Of a DNA stretch of 60,000 bases, positions 9,591-22,300 are shown in pieces. A model generated the notes under the pieces. It made no database searches. It was not told the origin of the DNA and saw only the letters and a list, made by a program, of their open reading frames with translations. How positions within the stretch are numbered: position 1 is the stretch's first letter; every line of letters starts with the position of its first letter. The translations under genes and the position numbers were made by a program. The stretch covers positions 16,961,501 through 17,021,500 of the forward strand of contig NC_092671.1 in the NCBI RefSeq assembly GCF_964355755.1, written 5' to 3'. The stretch is from Antedon mediterranea (taxonomy: Eukaryota; Echinodermata; Crinoidea; Comatulida; Antedonidae).

Positions 9591-12500
9591 CTATTTCTTG
9601 TTCTCATTCCGCATCATCGTTGCGAACTCTGCAAAAAATGATTAAAATAATCGCAAATTAAAATTTAAGTTTTCACGCCCAAATTGGATGAGAGACTCAT
9701 TTGGTCGAAAAGCAATCATACTAGGAAATTCATAACCGGAGGATGTAGTATATAATTACACACATTTATTCACAATTCACAATTAGGCTACATTTACAAT
9801 ATTTAATAGTATACCAAAAGAAGCGAGTGCTTTGTCAATTTGGTAAACATTATTTAAATGCATCTAAATGTATACAACATTCAACACAAATTACGTACAA
9901 AAAAGTAAAAACATTGGTCGCGGGCGACCGGTCAGCACCTCCGGTGGGGCACTCCCCAGCTTTGGGGATACGGAAAAAAATTTACCCTCTTTAATAGTGA
10001 CGCACATAAGCGTGACCACCAATCAAAGTGACCACCACAGGTGAGGTATAAAAGGACAAACAAAATCTGTTTGTCACCCGAAAGCACTATACCGATCATG
10101 AGGCATATAATAGGCTTAATGTTTTTGTTTATTTTCTCCTCTGTTTTAGATGTACTCAATATCATTTCTTTAGTTTCTTTTTAAACAGACTATAGGTATT
10201 TTAATATATTGGTTTTATAGAGCGCGTTCCAATTATTTGGTCCGAGATTGAATATGGATCTATGACTTATTGCAAGTCTGGAGAATGGTAAGCACATTTT
10301 CGTTGAATTTCTAAGGGTTTTTGCGCGTTCACTTTTTTTTACTTTAATCAAGGATTTCATACAAGTGAGGGGGTAAATGTCGAAGATGAAATTTAAACAT
10401 GAAAAACTGTTTAGATTTTGAGTAGGTTAAATTGTTTAAATAAGGGACGTGATCTAGTATCTGTCTCTGAGTTCGTTTTTATTCTAACTATTAATTTTGG
10501 TAACTTGGGTAGTTTTTCAGTAAGTGTTGGATATTCATTTCCCCATACAATGTTTCCATATTGAAGCTGTGGCAAGATAAGAGCATTATATAGATGTATT
10601 AATATGTACAGGAAATATATTTTTAACTTTGCAGACGATACCAATGGCCTTAGAAACCTTATTACATATATATTTGATGTGGGGTTTCCAGCTTAAATAT
10701 TCGTTTGTAACAATAAGAAAGTAATATGTTCTAATCTCTTTAGGTTTGTACCATTAATTTCTATGGGAATATTTTGTCTCGGTATGACAATTCTTTGTGT
10801 TAGGAAAATAACATAATTACATCATTAATTTTATTTACATTTAGGACAAGTTTGTTTGTTTTTAACTATTCATTGAATTTAGAGAGTTCAGGATTCAATG
10901 TATAGGTCAAGTTTGTGATATATGTATTTGAATAATAGACAGTGATATCATCAGCGTAGGCGATTACCTTAGCTATATTACTGACATAACTTATATCATT
11001 TACATATAGTAATAATAGTAAGTACCTCTAATACCGTAATGATGAATCATTTTTTTATCAAAATGTCATGATTCATTAAGTCAAAGGCTTTTGATAGATC
11101 CATAAAAACACCGACAAGAATTGTATTGGATTCGAAGGATGAGAGAATATCTTCAAGATCAACTAATCAATTCAAGTCAAGTCTCGAACAGACATAGACC
11201 AACCACCCTTTAAAATTTGCGCCATATTCGAGATATGATGTCATTGTCAAGAGGGGCTTATAGGCATAGCCTAGCCTCGACTCCGGATCCAGCAGATGCA
11301 AGTAATACAAGTTGATGTCGTATTTAATAAGAAAGGGTAATATATTGGTAAATTCGTGTAAGACCTCAGTGCGCCCACTCACATCGTGTGACTGAATTTA
11401 AAATAAACTTCCGTCGGTGGTATACCAAATCTATTAAGTTATCAAACTTGATTTAAAATAATATGTCCTTACCTCGATAATCAACATACGAATTATTATC
11501 TGTATCATATCCGTTAAAAATCTGCAAAGCTTCGTCGGTAAACGAATGGCCAAACAGGCGCTGAATTGTGGAACTCAGTTCAGAGCGACTGTATGAAAAT
11601 TGAAAACATAAAAAACACTGTATAACAATAGATTTTTTGTACTTCTTATTGTCACGAACACCGTGGTACGAATAACATAAAAAATAACAGAATGTTTCAA
11701 TGACGAATTAAAAGATGGACATTATTAGTAATATTTGTCAATTTCGGAAATGTATTTACATTTAACTACGTATATGACATAGACGTAACGGACCGACTAG
11801 TTGTTCGTTACAGTTAGCAGACTAGACTAGAACAAAAGATTACCGATATAATTAATTTAATTCATGCGATAGTTTGTTTTTTTTCTTCAAATTTTTATAT
11901 TTTTTATCTTTGAATTATTAAAGTATTATTTTCTATAGAAATCTTTTGAAATGAAATAAATAAAAAAGACTAGATGTTCGTTCAGTTAACCGACTGGGTG
12001 TTCGTTACAGTTAAGGCCAACTCATACAATCGTCTGACTCGTCGGACAAGACAAGTCGTCTTGAGATAGCGTCGGGCGTAGATTTTAGGTCGTCGAGAGA
12101 ACTTTAAATATGTTTAATTTTCTCCCAACGATTGGCCTTTTTAGCCTATTAGAGAATACAATAGAATAGAACTTTGTATATCAATATTCTTATTTTGTCT
12201 GGAAAGATAAAAGTCACTTTAAAACTGGATCCCCTGTAAACATCAACTGCACCCCATACCTCCCAATTCCCTTGGCTGTACCTTACCTGATAACTCCATC
12301 TCCTGATGTATCGTACAATGAGAAGAGCTCGTAGATTTCGGCGTTTGTTGGAGACATACCTGATCTTCTGACAGGAGATTCGTGTATTTCATTGTCCTGA
12401 CTTCTGAATCGAAATCCTTGAAATTAAAGCATGATATTATTAAGTATACTACTTACTGTAGTACACATTATATAATAAACAATATAATCAATAAACAAGC

Positions 12501-13445
12501 ATTCTGATTAAATAAATCGTTAAAATAAAATAAAATTCAAATATACTGTATAGAAAATAATTAATGACGTGGAAAATAAATGATTTTCAAAAATTGCATA
12601 AACTGTATTACAGACACGTGTGCAACATATATATAGTGGGTGTAGTTGTTGTATAGGCCTACCTGTCGAAAGCATACAATTTAGGTTTATAAAAATGAAT
12701 TGGGCTCCTAAACACAGTATTTAAAACTATTATGTTACAAACATTATGTTGTATGATGGACAGTTAGGCTGCTACAGGCCTATACTATGAGGCCTATACT
12801 ATTAGGCCTACTACGACAGATAACTATACTTTATAACCATCATCCGTGGTATAACTATGGGCGGGCCTACTGCAATTTAGATATGTCTCCAACCTGTACG
12901 TTTAAGATGTTTATTCTCGTATGCTGAAACGCTCTGACAAAGGAATGAGGCGCAAATGCAGATGTACATCAAAGTAGTTCCTTCCATTATTACACACTTT
13001 CTAAAATTTATTTTTATAAAAAAAAAATACATATTACGGCAGGTGAGAATAAAATAGTATAACAGATTTGTACCTCTTTCTATATTTCCAGTGGCATTAG
13101 AAGAGTTGGTCACTAGCTTATCTAGCTGCGCTAAACATCTCTAAGGATGTTAGATGTACACCTAAGATTACCCAACTATACTAGAGAAAAAAGGTTACCT
13201 GAATATCTGGTATATCTGAAAAACTTCTTAAATTGTATTTCTCGTGTGTGAAGTTACAGTACGCGAATTAATCAACCCATTCCGCGTTTTTGTCTAATAT
13301 ATAGCGTTCGACAAAACAAACGTCACACTATACACACATAATAACAAGTTTAATATAGAGAAAAGTCAGACTCAATGAGTAGGTGTAATGTGTGTAAAAG
13401 CACTTATCTGCTTCTGTCATATCTTTGTTTAATTCATGCCGAAGA
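9591..13445 (-). CDS. Calmodulin-like EF-hand protein (5' end not resolved)
   Basis: Small minus-strand exons join in phase: 13445-13404 and 13226-13199 (weak), 13125-13074, 12416-12287, 11588-11473, 9628-9591, about 134 residues. The first EF-hand is split by an intron: YELFSLYDTSGDGVI in one exon and SRSEL in the next, giving a 12-residue loop with Asp at 1, Asp at 5 and Glu at 12. The second loop, DTDNNSYVDYRE, has its last Glu codon split between the final two exons, followed by FATMMRNENKK and TAG at 9593-9591. That both split loops complete correctly is strong support for the core model. EF-hand pairs bind calcium and switch target proteins, so a calcium sensor is likely. The region before the first EF-hand is polar and unfamiliar. 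No initiator ATG or promoter was located, the donor at 13404 is weak, and more 5' exons probably exist. Confidence 0.8.
9900..11165 (-). mobile_element. LINE fragment in an EF-hand gene intron
   Basis: On the minus strand, VGVFMDLSKAFD and HHYG (about 11130-11035), then IAYADDITVYY (around 10960-10920), then YNALILPQLQYGNIVWG (about 10590-10540) and LAISHRSIFNLGPNNWNAL (about 10280-10220) are in the order of a LINE reverse transcriptase and its C-terminal region. Internal deletions and frameshifts are evident. The piece 9900-10200 looks like its 3' UTR, with an inverted-repeat-rich segment. The element is broken and runs in the same orientation as the EF-hand gene. Confidence 0.75.
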
Positions 13446-16340
13446 CTGAACAAACAGAGAATATGCCAGATACTCGTTTCCAATTAAAATCTTAAATATT
13501 GCGGTTTTGTTACGATACTTAAAAACGAAGCAGCGGGTTGTCGTCAGAACAGACGATTCTGAACAGATATCCAAAGTTATGAAGTACACCGTGTGTTTGA
13601 AGAGAGAATCTGGAGGCGGATTTGTTAACTTAAATCAACGTAATAAACATTATAAATCAATTATTTAAATTAATAGTGTTTACCCAGATTAAACTGAAAG
13701 TGTCAGAAGAGAAGATTTGCATTTTAATATTAGTGGCATCAGTTAATGTCAAATTCAATACGTCGATACGAAAAGCAAAACATGACTTTGCAAACTGATT
13801 TATTAAAAGCAGAACATAGTTCAGTCAGTACAGGTTGAGAAAAAAAGAGACCTGTTTAAAATATGATCGATATGATTTTGTTATGTACAACAGAAACAAC
13901 AAATCAGAGAGAGACAACAAGTCACAGTTCAAAGACTGTATACAAATTATCCCAAAAAGTATCGGTCGAACGCCATTAAAGCAGACAGAGATTTTTATGA
14001 CCAATGCGGGGACCAATGTCACTCCATGGTTTTCACTTTCATTCCCACATCCAATTTACTTAGTGATATGCCACATTAATACTACAACATCGACAACGTC
14101 ACCGATATTTTATGAATAAAAAACGTCGGCATGCTATAAGTAAAAGAAGGAACGTCATTCATGAAGTCCAAAATAGACATTAATGGCCAATTCTAAAGCT
14201 AAATTAACACAAATTAAGGGTGAAAGTTCAATTGTTTCAATAAAGACTCGTCGTATAATTCTAATTATAACTCGTTAATTTTGTAATTGATTCATGAGTT
14301 ACAGGCCTATGACGACTTAATTTAGTAACTAATGAGTCGTCAATATATACGTGCGATGTGTAGGTGTATTATTAAATGGTAAGTAAATATCTGTCATTGC
14401 ATCTCTTACGGCCTGTGATATGTTATCCTTTAGCACGATTGATCTAAAAGGTTGACAGTTGGAAATACCTAGGAAAGCGACTGGTATGTTCATTAAATTA
14501 AGTTAAACATTAATTTAAATTTGTAAAATAGGACTACGATAGACATTGGAGGGGCTTCAACAATATCTAAACAGTAAATGTGAATTGTGCACACAGGGTT
14601 AAACGTCTCATCCGAAGGTCGATCAGTAAGTGGCCTTTGCATAGACACACGAACAGTTAAATTTAAAATGTGCACAAGGGGCCAAAATCTCATCCGAAGC
14701 ACCGAGTGGAGAAGATGTTCAAGGACACAGACGACTGCACACGGGCAAAGGGTTCGACCTGATTTCCATCATTCATATCTGGGACGGAACCAGGATTTTT
14801 AAAACGGGAGCACTAACATCTGCGAGGGGCGTGGGGGGGGGGGGGGAGGTGTAGGATTTTGTTAGAGACTTTTAACTAAGTGATTATTTATTTTTAATAC
14901 GGTCCCCTGTAGGGCACCGGAAAATTCACTCTGACCATTCTTTGAGGGTTTAAAATAATATTAAACAAACGTACGTAGATAAGCGGATAAGAAATCCATT
15001 ACCGGTATTTTCTGTAAAAGAATTACAAAATAGTCATACTTTCTAAATATTATTTACCCTAACCCTCTAAATAATCTCTGGTCTCACTATAAAATAAAAC
15101 AATTCTTACATCACACCTAATTCATATTCAATAAGGCAGTTGAATATTCAATATTGTAGTTAAATATAACTAATGAATAATTAACTTGCCTATAAAAATA
15201 TAGCCACCAGCCCGAGGTTTCCCCTTTTTTAACGGACATGCCATTCTGTTATGTAGTTTTACAATGTTGTTATCTATGTTATTTTTAAATTAGAACATAT
15301 GATAAAATATATAGACCTACTGTAGGCTAGGCCATCACAGTTAAAACATCAAGTGAATGATTGCAGTAAAAAACTTAAACCAGGCCTATACACTGAAATT
15401 CAAGAGGTTTTAGCCTAGGGCAGACCTAGTAAATGTCATTTATTACCGTGTTCGAAACGATACTCGTCCCAGCATAATATATACATTTATAAGCCTATAC
15501 AGTGTGTATACATCAGTTGTTTATCTGCAAATACACGATCTACTCGAGCTACAAGGCCACTCCCTGGTGGACCAGACGCAGTGCGATAACATAAATGAAA
15601 TATTTTGGGGATCGTCTCAATTATAGCCAACAGCAAACAATAATGTATACATAATCATGATGTATACATAATCATGATGTAATACAAAACCTCCATGATA
15701 CACAATGTACTGCAGATTGTAGACTGAACCTAGGGATCTTCTTAAAAGTAGTTTTACCCGTAATTGCCGAAATTTGTTAGGCTTTTATATTTAAATAATT
15801 TAACACAATTAGTCTTTCCAAAAATAGATATCAAAAAGTAGTTCACTATTTAATTTTAGCTGTCAAAAGTATGCCCTAAATTCCGCGTCTGTAACCGCTA
15901 ACTTTTATAGAACTACTCAATAAAACATGGCTAGGGAACATGCATAGTAATTATATTTTGAAAGACGGTTCAATAAAAAGTAAAGAGTTATTATCTATTA
16001 TGACGTATTTTCTTTATTTATAACTTTTGCCGTTATCGCGTTTTGACGTAAGAATGCGTACACAACCCCCACATTAATTATGGAATAGTCTCAAGCGCAA
16101 ATTCAACGTAATTGATCACGGTTGAAAGTGCACCGTAAAACAGATACTTGATTACGCATTTTTTAATTTCTGAGAAAATTACATACGTAGATAATGAATA
16201 ATATACCTCAAGTAAAAATATTACGAAAACACTAGAAAGAACATTATACGGCGCCCCCAATAAGCTCTAGTACCAAAATAACCGATATTCAAGAGGCAGA
16301 ACGGGAGTAAGAATATAATATAATACGACGGATGCATTAA
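13446..16340. other. Intergenic region with scattered repeats
   Basis: No supported exon. Items seen: an imperfect duplicated segment at about 14588-14700 (GTCTCATCCGAAGG and ATCTCATCCGAAGC) followed by TCAAGGACACAG and AAAGGGTTCGACCTGA, which looks like a dispersed repeat with a box B-like end; a run of 14 G at 14833-14846; a short duplicated word ATGTATACATAATC near 15643-15675. The first exons of the EF-hand gene and the promoters of both flanking genes should lie here but could not be placed. Confidence 0.45.
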
Positions 16341-19300
16341 ATGGCTGGATCGCGTTGCGTTTTGAATAGTCCCTGTTCAGACGAGAATATAATGCATTAT
16401 TATGTGTTTAAAGACGTTCGTTTGCCTCCATTTTGTCGGGGGAAAATGGAAGAGATCAGTAATTTTCACGTGCGAGAGGACGACGTTTGGGTGGTATCGT
16501 ATCCACGCTCAGGTAATAATGTTTCATGTGTTTATAACGTACTACGTATATAGCTCCTGCTTATTATTTAAAAACGCCGGTTTCGTTTAAAAACGCCGGC
16601 AACATCAAAGAAGCATGAGATGTCAGCATAACATTTAATATTACTACTGCTACCAGAAAATGGATATAGGGCCATGCAGTATTTAAAAGTATTGTTTTCG
16701 TTTTTTTTTTAAATTCATTTATAACAAAATTATAATGTAATTTCCTTCATCTAAATGTCAATATCGATTGAGCTAAAAATATCTAAGGATGTTAATATCT
16801 TTAATCTCTTGGAGATTATGGTATTGATTATTATTGATTATTATGATATTGATCACTCCATCTTACTAACTGCAATCAAATATGTTTTTAAAAGAACATT
16901 TCCTTATGTCATTTCCTTTTTCCTTAATTCCATTTGATTAATATTTGTAATCAGTAGGCCTAATTAGAAATTATACAAAGCTGTATTAGGTCAAAATTGT
17001 AAGCGAGAGAGGTTTTAATTTTAGGCAGTAGGCCCACAGTAGGATATGTGTACTGTAAAACTAGACGCCGCATTATTTCATTCAGGGGTTACCATTTCGA
17101 CACAACATCTGTCAGGTCACAGTGTTGCATTGTTTTATTTCTATCTGTCTTGAATTTCCAGACATTCCTATGTAACGTTATGATAAGAAAACTCTTTTAT
17201 GTAAAAGCATATTTATACATACTATACATTTAATAATCTGGGTGTTGGGCTTGATGCAAGACAAGACCAAAAGTAATTGTTATGAAATTAAATGTCCTGA
17301 AAATTAAAAATTACCATTAGTGTCAAAGAATAACAGTGATGTAAATCAAATGCTATTTTTGAATGATTAGACAATATTCATAATCATGATTTATTTTTTC
17401 ATTCTTTTTTTTCTTCATTCTATCTTTTCTTTCTTGATTCTTTCCTTTCCTCAATCTTTCCTTTCTTTATTCTTTCCTTTCTTCAATCTTTCCTCTCTTC
17501 ATTATTTCTTTTCTTCATTCTGTTCTTCCTTCATTATTTCATTCCTTTCTTCATTCTTTCCTTTCCTCATTCTTTCCTTTCTTTCCTCTCTTCATTATTC
17601 TTTTCTTCCTTCATTATTTCATTCCTTTCTTCATTCTTTCCTTTCCTCATTCTTTCCTCTCTTCATTATTTCTTTTCTTCATTCTGTTCTTCCTTCATTA
17701 TTTCATTCCTTTCTTCATTCTTTCCTTTCCTCATTCTTTCCTTTCTTTCCTCTCTTCATTATTCTTTTCTTCCTTCATTATTTCTTTCCTTTCCTTATTC
17801 TTTCCTTTCCTCATTCTTTCCTTTCTTCCTTCTTTCCTTTTTCATCTATTCATTTCTTCATTCATTCCTTTCTTCATTCTATCCTTCCTTCGATCTATCC
17901 TTCCTTCGTTCTTTACTTGCTTCATTTTTTTCTTTCTTCATTCTTTCCTTCTTCAATCTTTCCTTTCCTTAATCTTACCTTTCTTCATTCTGACCTTTCT
18001 TCAATCTTACCTTTCTTCATTCTTTCCTTCTTCAATCTTTCCTTTCCTTAATCTTACCTTTCTTCAATCTTACCTTTCTTCATTCTGACCTTTCTTCAAT
18101 CTTTCCTTTCTTCATTCTTTTCTTTTTTTCAATCTTTCCATTTTTCATTCTATCCGTGTCATCTTTGGTTTTAATGTACTTTCTTTAATCTCAACTTTGA
18201 ATTTCTAAATAACAGTAATTTATTTATAAGGTCTTTGGCTTGAAGACTTGATATATCTTATAATGCACTATGCTGAAGTAGGCACTGGTGAACTAAGCCC
18301 AGACTCGGTTGAAAATGGAGTGCAATTCCTCGAGTACCCTCATCCTGGCTTAGAGTCGATAAACAACCTGCCATCACCAAGAATCATCAAAACGCATCTT
18401 CCTTTCTGTATGCTTCCCAAAGCAGTAAGAGAAGCCCACTGTAAGGTGAGATAGTCTACTTTAAAACAATAAATAAAATAAATAACAAACTACAGTTTGG
18501 TTAAAAATTATTTGACAAAAATCTAAGTATAGAATAATCAAATGTTCAAGTCATATTTGACAGTCCCATTACATGAAAAAGGGGAAATACAATCAACCTA
18601 TACTCTCCATTAAAGGACACTTTTTTAGTCCAGAAGGTGTCCTCTTAATAAGGGTTCAATTGTTATTGTACACAAATTTGTATGATTGAATTATTGTATG
18701 AATAAATATATGCCTAATAATTATATTATAACTATAACAATTATTTTTATAATTGCATATAATTATTGTTTTAGAAATTAATTTAACAATTAATCATATT
18801 TCATTTATATTATGCTACTGCAGATTAAATCTATTATGAATATAATTGTTTGTTGCATATTATCATTTTAGTTTAATTTATTGATTATAAGATGCTACTT
18901 ATTATTTGTAAAGACTCAATATAGCACTGATTTACATTATCTTGGCAAATAACACAATTAAATGAGTTGTATTTGCATAGCACATCAGTCATTTTTATTA
19001 GTTGCATTGTAATGGTCAAAGACCTGAAGAATCTTCTAGAGCATTGAGTAAATGTTCACATTGAAAAATTGATTGTTTTTAACTTCTATCTAGTGGCCAA
19101 ATAGGTTACAATACAATATTAATTAATTTGAAACGATAAAGATGAGGAAATAATACTTTGATTAATAAATACTTTTAATTAATACTTTGGATAGGAACGT
19201 ATGATTTCCTGACGGACCCAGTATATTCAAATAGTGGAGGTGGGGGTGGGGTTTCGTAGATATGATAATATTATAATATAATATGAGTAATATTTTTATA

Positions 19301-22300
19301 ATTACGAAAGTAAGTGAGAAGGAAAATTATGGCCCACATCACACGTTACATTAGCATGTATTCTCCAGCATTCATATCTGTAAGTCATCCATTGATGGGC
19401 AAAGACCTCTAGAAATGACACTTAAGATTCTGATGACTAAAGCTTTATGGTGACACAAATGAGGGGAAAAAACCTGTTAATTTATAATTTATGACAGTTG
19501 GGAGTTTAACTCAAAGTGTGAAGTCTTGTGTGTAATGCTTGCGTTGATTTATTTCAAATTCGCACAACAAGAAATATTCTATCTAAAAGACTGCGCTTAT
19601 ACAGACTCTAGGATTTACAATTGGTTTGTAATTGTCATGCAAAAATGTCGCCTTAAGCAATACCTAAATTTGTTACTTTTTTCCTGTTTTTACCTGTTTT
19701 TTATATTGTTTTACTTGTTTTAGCATCAGGAAAAATATTTACTTTTGTATTTTCCAATGTATCTTTTTCTAAAATATTTAAACTGTAATAAACTCATATG
19801 TAATGGATAAGTATACATTTTTTAATTATTATTATTATATTAACAATTTATATTGGTTGTACTCCAGGTTATATACATGTGTCGAAATCCAAAAGATGTG
19901 ATGTGTTCATTTTACGACTTTCATCGCATGGTGAAAATTGTAAATTACAAATGCACGCTGTCACAATTTTTCTACCGGTTCTTCAATCATAAACGTAAGT
20001 TTTCAAACTATTATTCTCAATATGGTATCAAGTTTAGTAGCAATTCAATGAAAGAGTATTGTTTCATTGTGTACACTATTATTTACAAGTTTTTTTACAC
20101 AATTGCATAAATTAATTTTGTTAGAATATGAGTTCTTTTAAGTACTATCATGGATAAATTATTTATCCATGGTATTATTGATTTTTAAGAAAATGCATGC
20201 AAGTTTCTATATAAAGGTTATCTAAATATCTTTCTTTTCACCAAAAATCTTGATTTGTTACTGTACTTTATCATTCATGAGGACTAAGGGCCTGTTCGGA
20301 CCTACAAAGTCATGCTTTCGTATTGTACGCGGTGTACAACTCAGGTCTGAACCAGGAAAAGATTAGTGGAAGCAACCTCGTACCACACTACTCTTTCGTT
20401 CGTTACGACAGCTCAAGGTACAAGATTAGTGAACGCCGCATACGATACGAAAGTCATGCATCAACGATTTTGTCCTCTAACCAATCCAATTTACTCCTGC
20501 ATACCATATGTTCGCCCAAATCGTGACACTTCAGTTTGAAACGAAAGCCTTAGGCAAATCTGAACACTTTTCTGTTATGACGCTAATTATAATTGCATTG
20601 CAATACGAAAGCATAACTCCATAGATCTGAACATACCCTAAGAATATGAATAGAAGTAACAGTGTGGAACATGTGGTCAAGTTTTATCTGTGTATATTGT
20701 ATTGTATTAAAAATAAACTTTCATACCATACAACAGAGATCCGCACGCATCTGGAGCTTGTCTAATCTAGCTGATTGAACTTAATTAATTCTTCCTAATG
20801 AATATTAGTGAACTTCATAGATCTGAACATACCTTAAGAATTTGAATATTCAATAGAAGTATGTGGTCAATTTTATCTGTGTATATTGTATTGTATTAAA
20901 AATAACCTTTCATACCATACAACAGAGATCCAGATCTGCATGCAACTGGAGCTTGTCTAATCTAGCTGATTGAATTTAATTAATTCTTCCTAATGAATAT
21001 TAGTGAAGCAAAAGAGATCAAGGTTGTATAGTGGAAATCACTATTCTAAACTACCCTTTTGTTATGAGTCTTGTAGTGGCACTGTTTTGTAATATTCCAG
21101 AGCAAGGATTCAAACCCCGTACCTATGCCATACAAAAATTAACCCCACGATGTTACAGTCCATTGATATTAGTTCACATAGTTAGTTAGTTGGCATATTC
21201 AATTTCTAGAGATAATGGCAGTACCAGATTAGGCAACTTATAGAAGAAATTTAGCCAGCTGTAAGAACGGTATTAGATGCATGCAGAAATAAGATTAAGA
21301 TATCAATGGCAAAGACGTATGTTAAGTCATTGAATGCTGATGGTAATAGGTTTAGATAGATGATGAGAGCAAGCAATAAGGAATATTTTCTGATTGGTTT
21401 GTGGTTTAATCAACTGATTTAATGTTAGATCAGTAAATAATTTAAGAATTGATTGATATTGTGTCAAGTTATTGAACTTTGAAAACCAATAGATGCAATG
21501 TTTGAATAACATAGTAGTAGAAATTATTACAAACAATGAGAGAAAAGTTTTCTCTGTCATTTAAAATTGAGAGTAATTTTTATACCATTTTTATAGTAAG
21601 TGGTGCTTGACATACTAGCCTTTCAAATCCTATGGTTGGCCTGTGTTCAAATCTGATCCAGTTTTAATTTTTTATTACACAGTACTGCTCCTTCAACAAA
21701 GCAAGAAAAAGACAATGAAATTAGTTAAAACTATTTAATTCTTCGTATTTATTTTTTATTGATTTCATAATCATGTTGGGTATGGATCATATTTTGAAAG
21801 AGACATCGAAATTAATTAAAAACGTCTTTTCTATTTAATTCTTCATATATTTTTTATTAATTTCAGTCGGGTACGGATCATATTTTGATCATGTTTTGGA
21901 CTGGTGGAACCACAAAGAGGAAGAAAACTTGTGTATTGTGAAATATGAGGACATGAAAAAAGTAAGTAAATGTTTTATACCAGGCTTCCACATTGGAGGC
22001 TAAATAACAATGCAAAATGGTATAGATACAGTGTACTCCTTTGAGACAGCCCTATTCAGGGGACATGCACAATGCACACACTATGGCCAACTCCTATTCA
22101 GGGGACACCATTATTATTGGGTCAGATCTTTCGCCCTAATAGGGGTTCTACTCTATATGGAATTAAGATAATTATGTACAACTGAGGGCGTATCAATTTG
22201 ATCTCTGGTGCGCGTGCGTACAATTGAGAGACTAGTGCTGTTCTGCCGTACCACGCCGAGAATGTTAAAGAGTCGCTATCCAATCGAGTTTGAACAATAC

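Noticed and set aside
11167-11400. Open frame after an acceptor-like CAG at about 11392 (minus) as the next EF-hand exon
   Set aside because: Joining it would put Val at loop position 12 and stop soon after; the exon at 9628-9591 restores Glu and a typical C-terminus instead.
13835-14119. 94-codon plus-strand open frame
   Set aside because: No ATG start, no domain, no flanking splice sites that link to a gene.
14833-14846. Run of 14 G as a G-quadruplex element
   Set aside because: A single homopolymer run with no promoter or gene context; likely slippage.
17386-18051. 221-codon open frame on the plus strand
   Set aside because: It is the translation of a TTCATTCTTTCC microsatellite (Phe, Ser, Leu, His only) inside a sulfotransferase intron.
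21600-21665. tRNA-like sequence with GTGTTCAAATCT box B
   Set aside because: Box A is weak and no cloverleaf forms; too little to call a SINE or tRNA.
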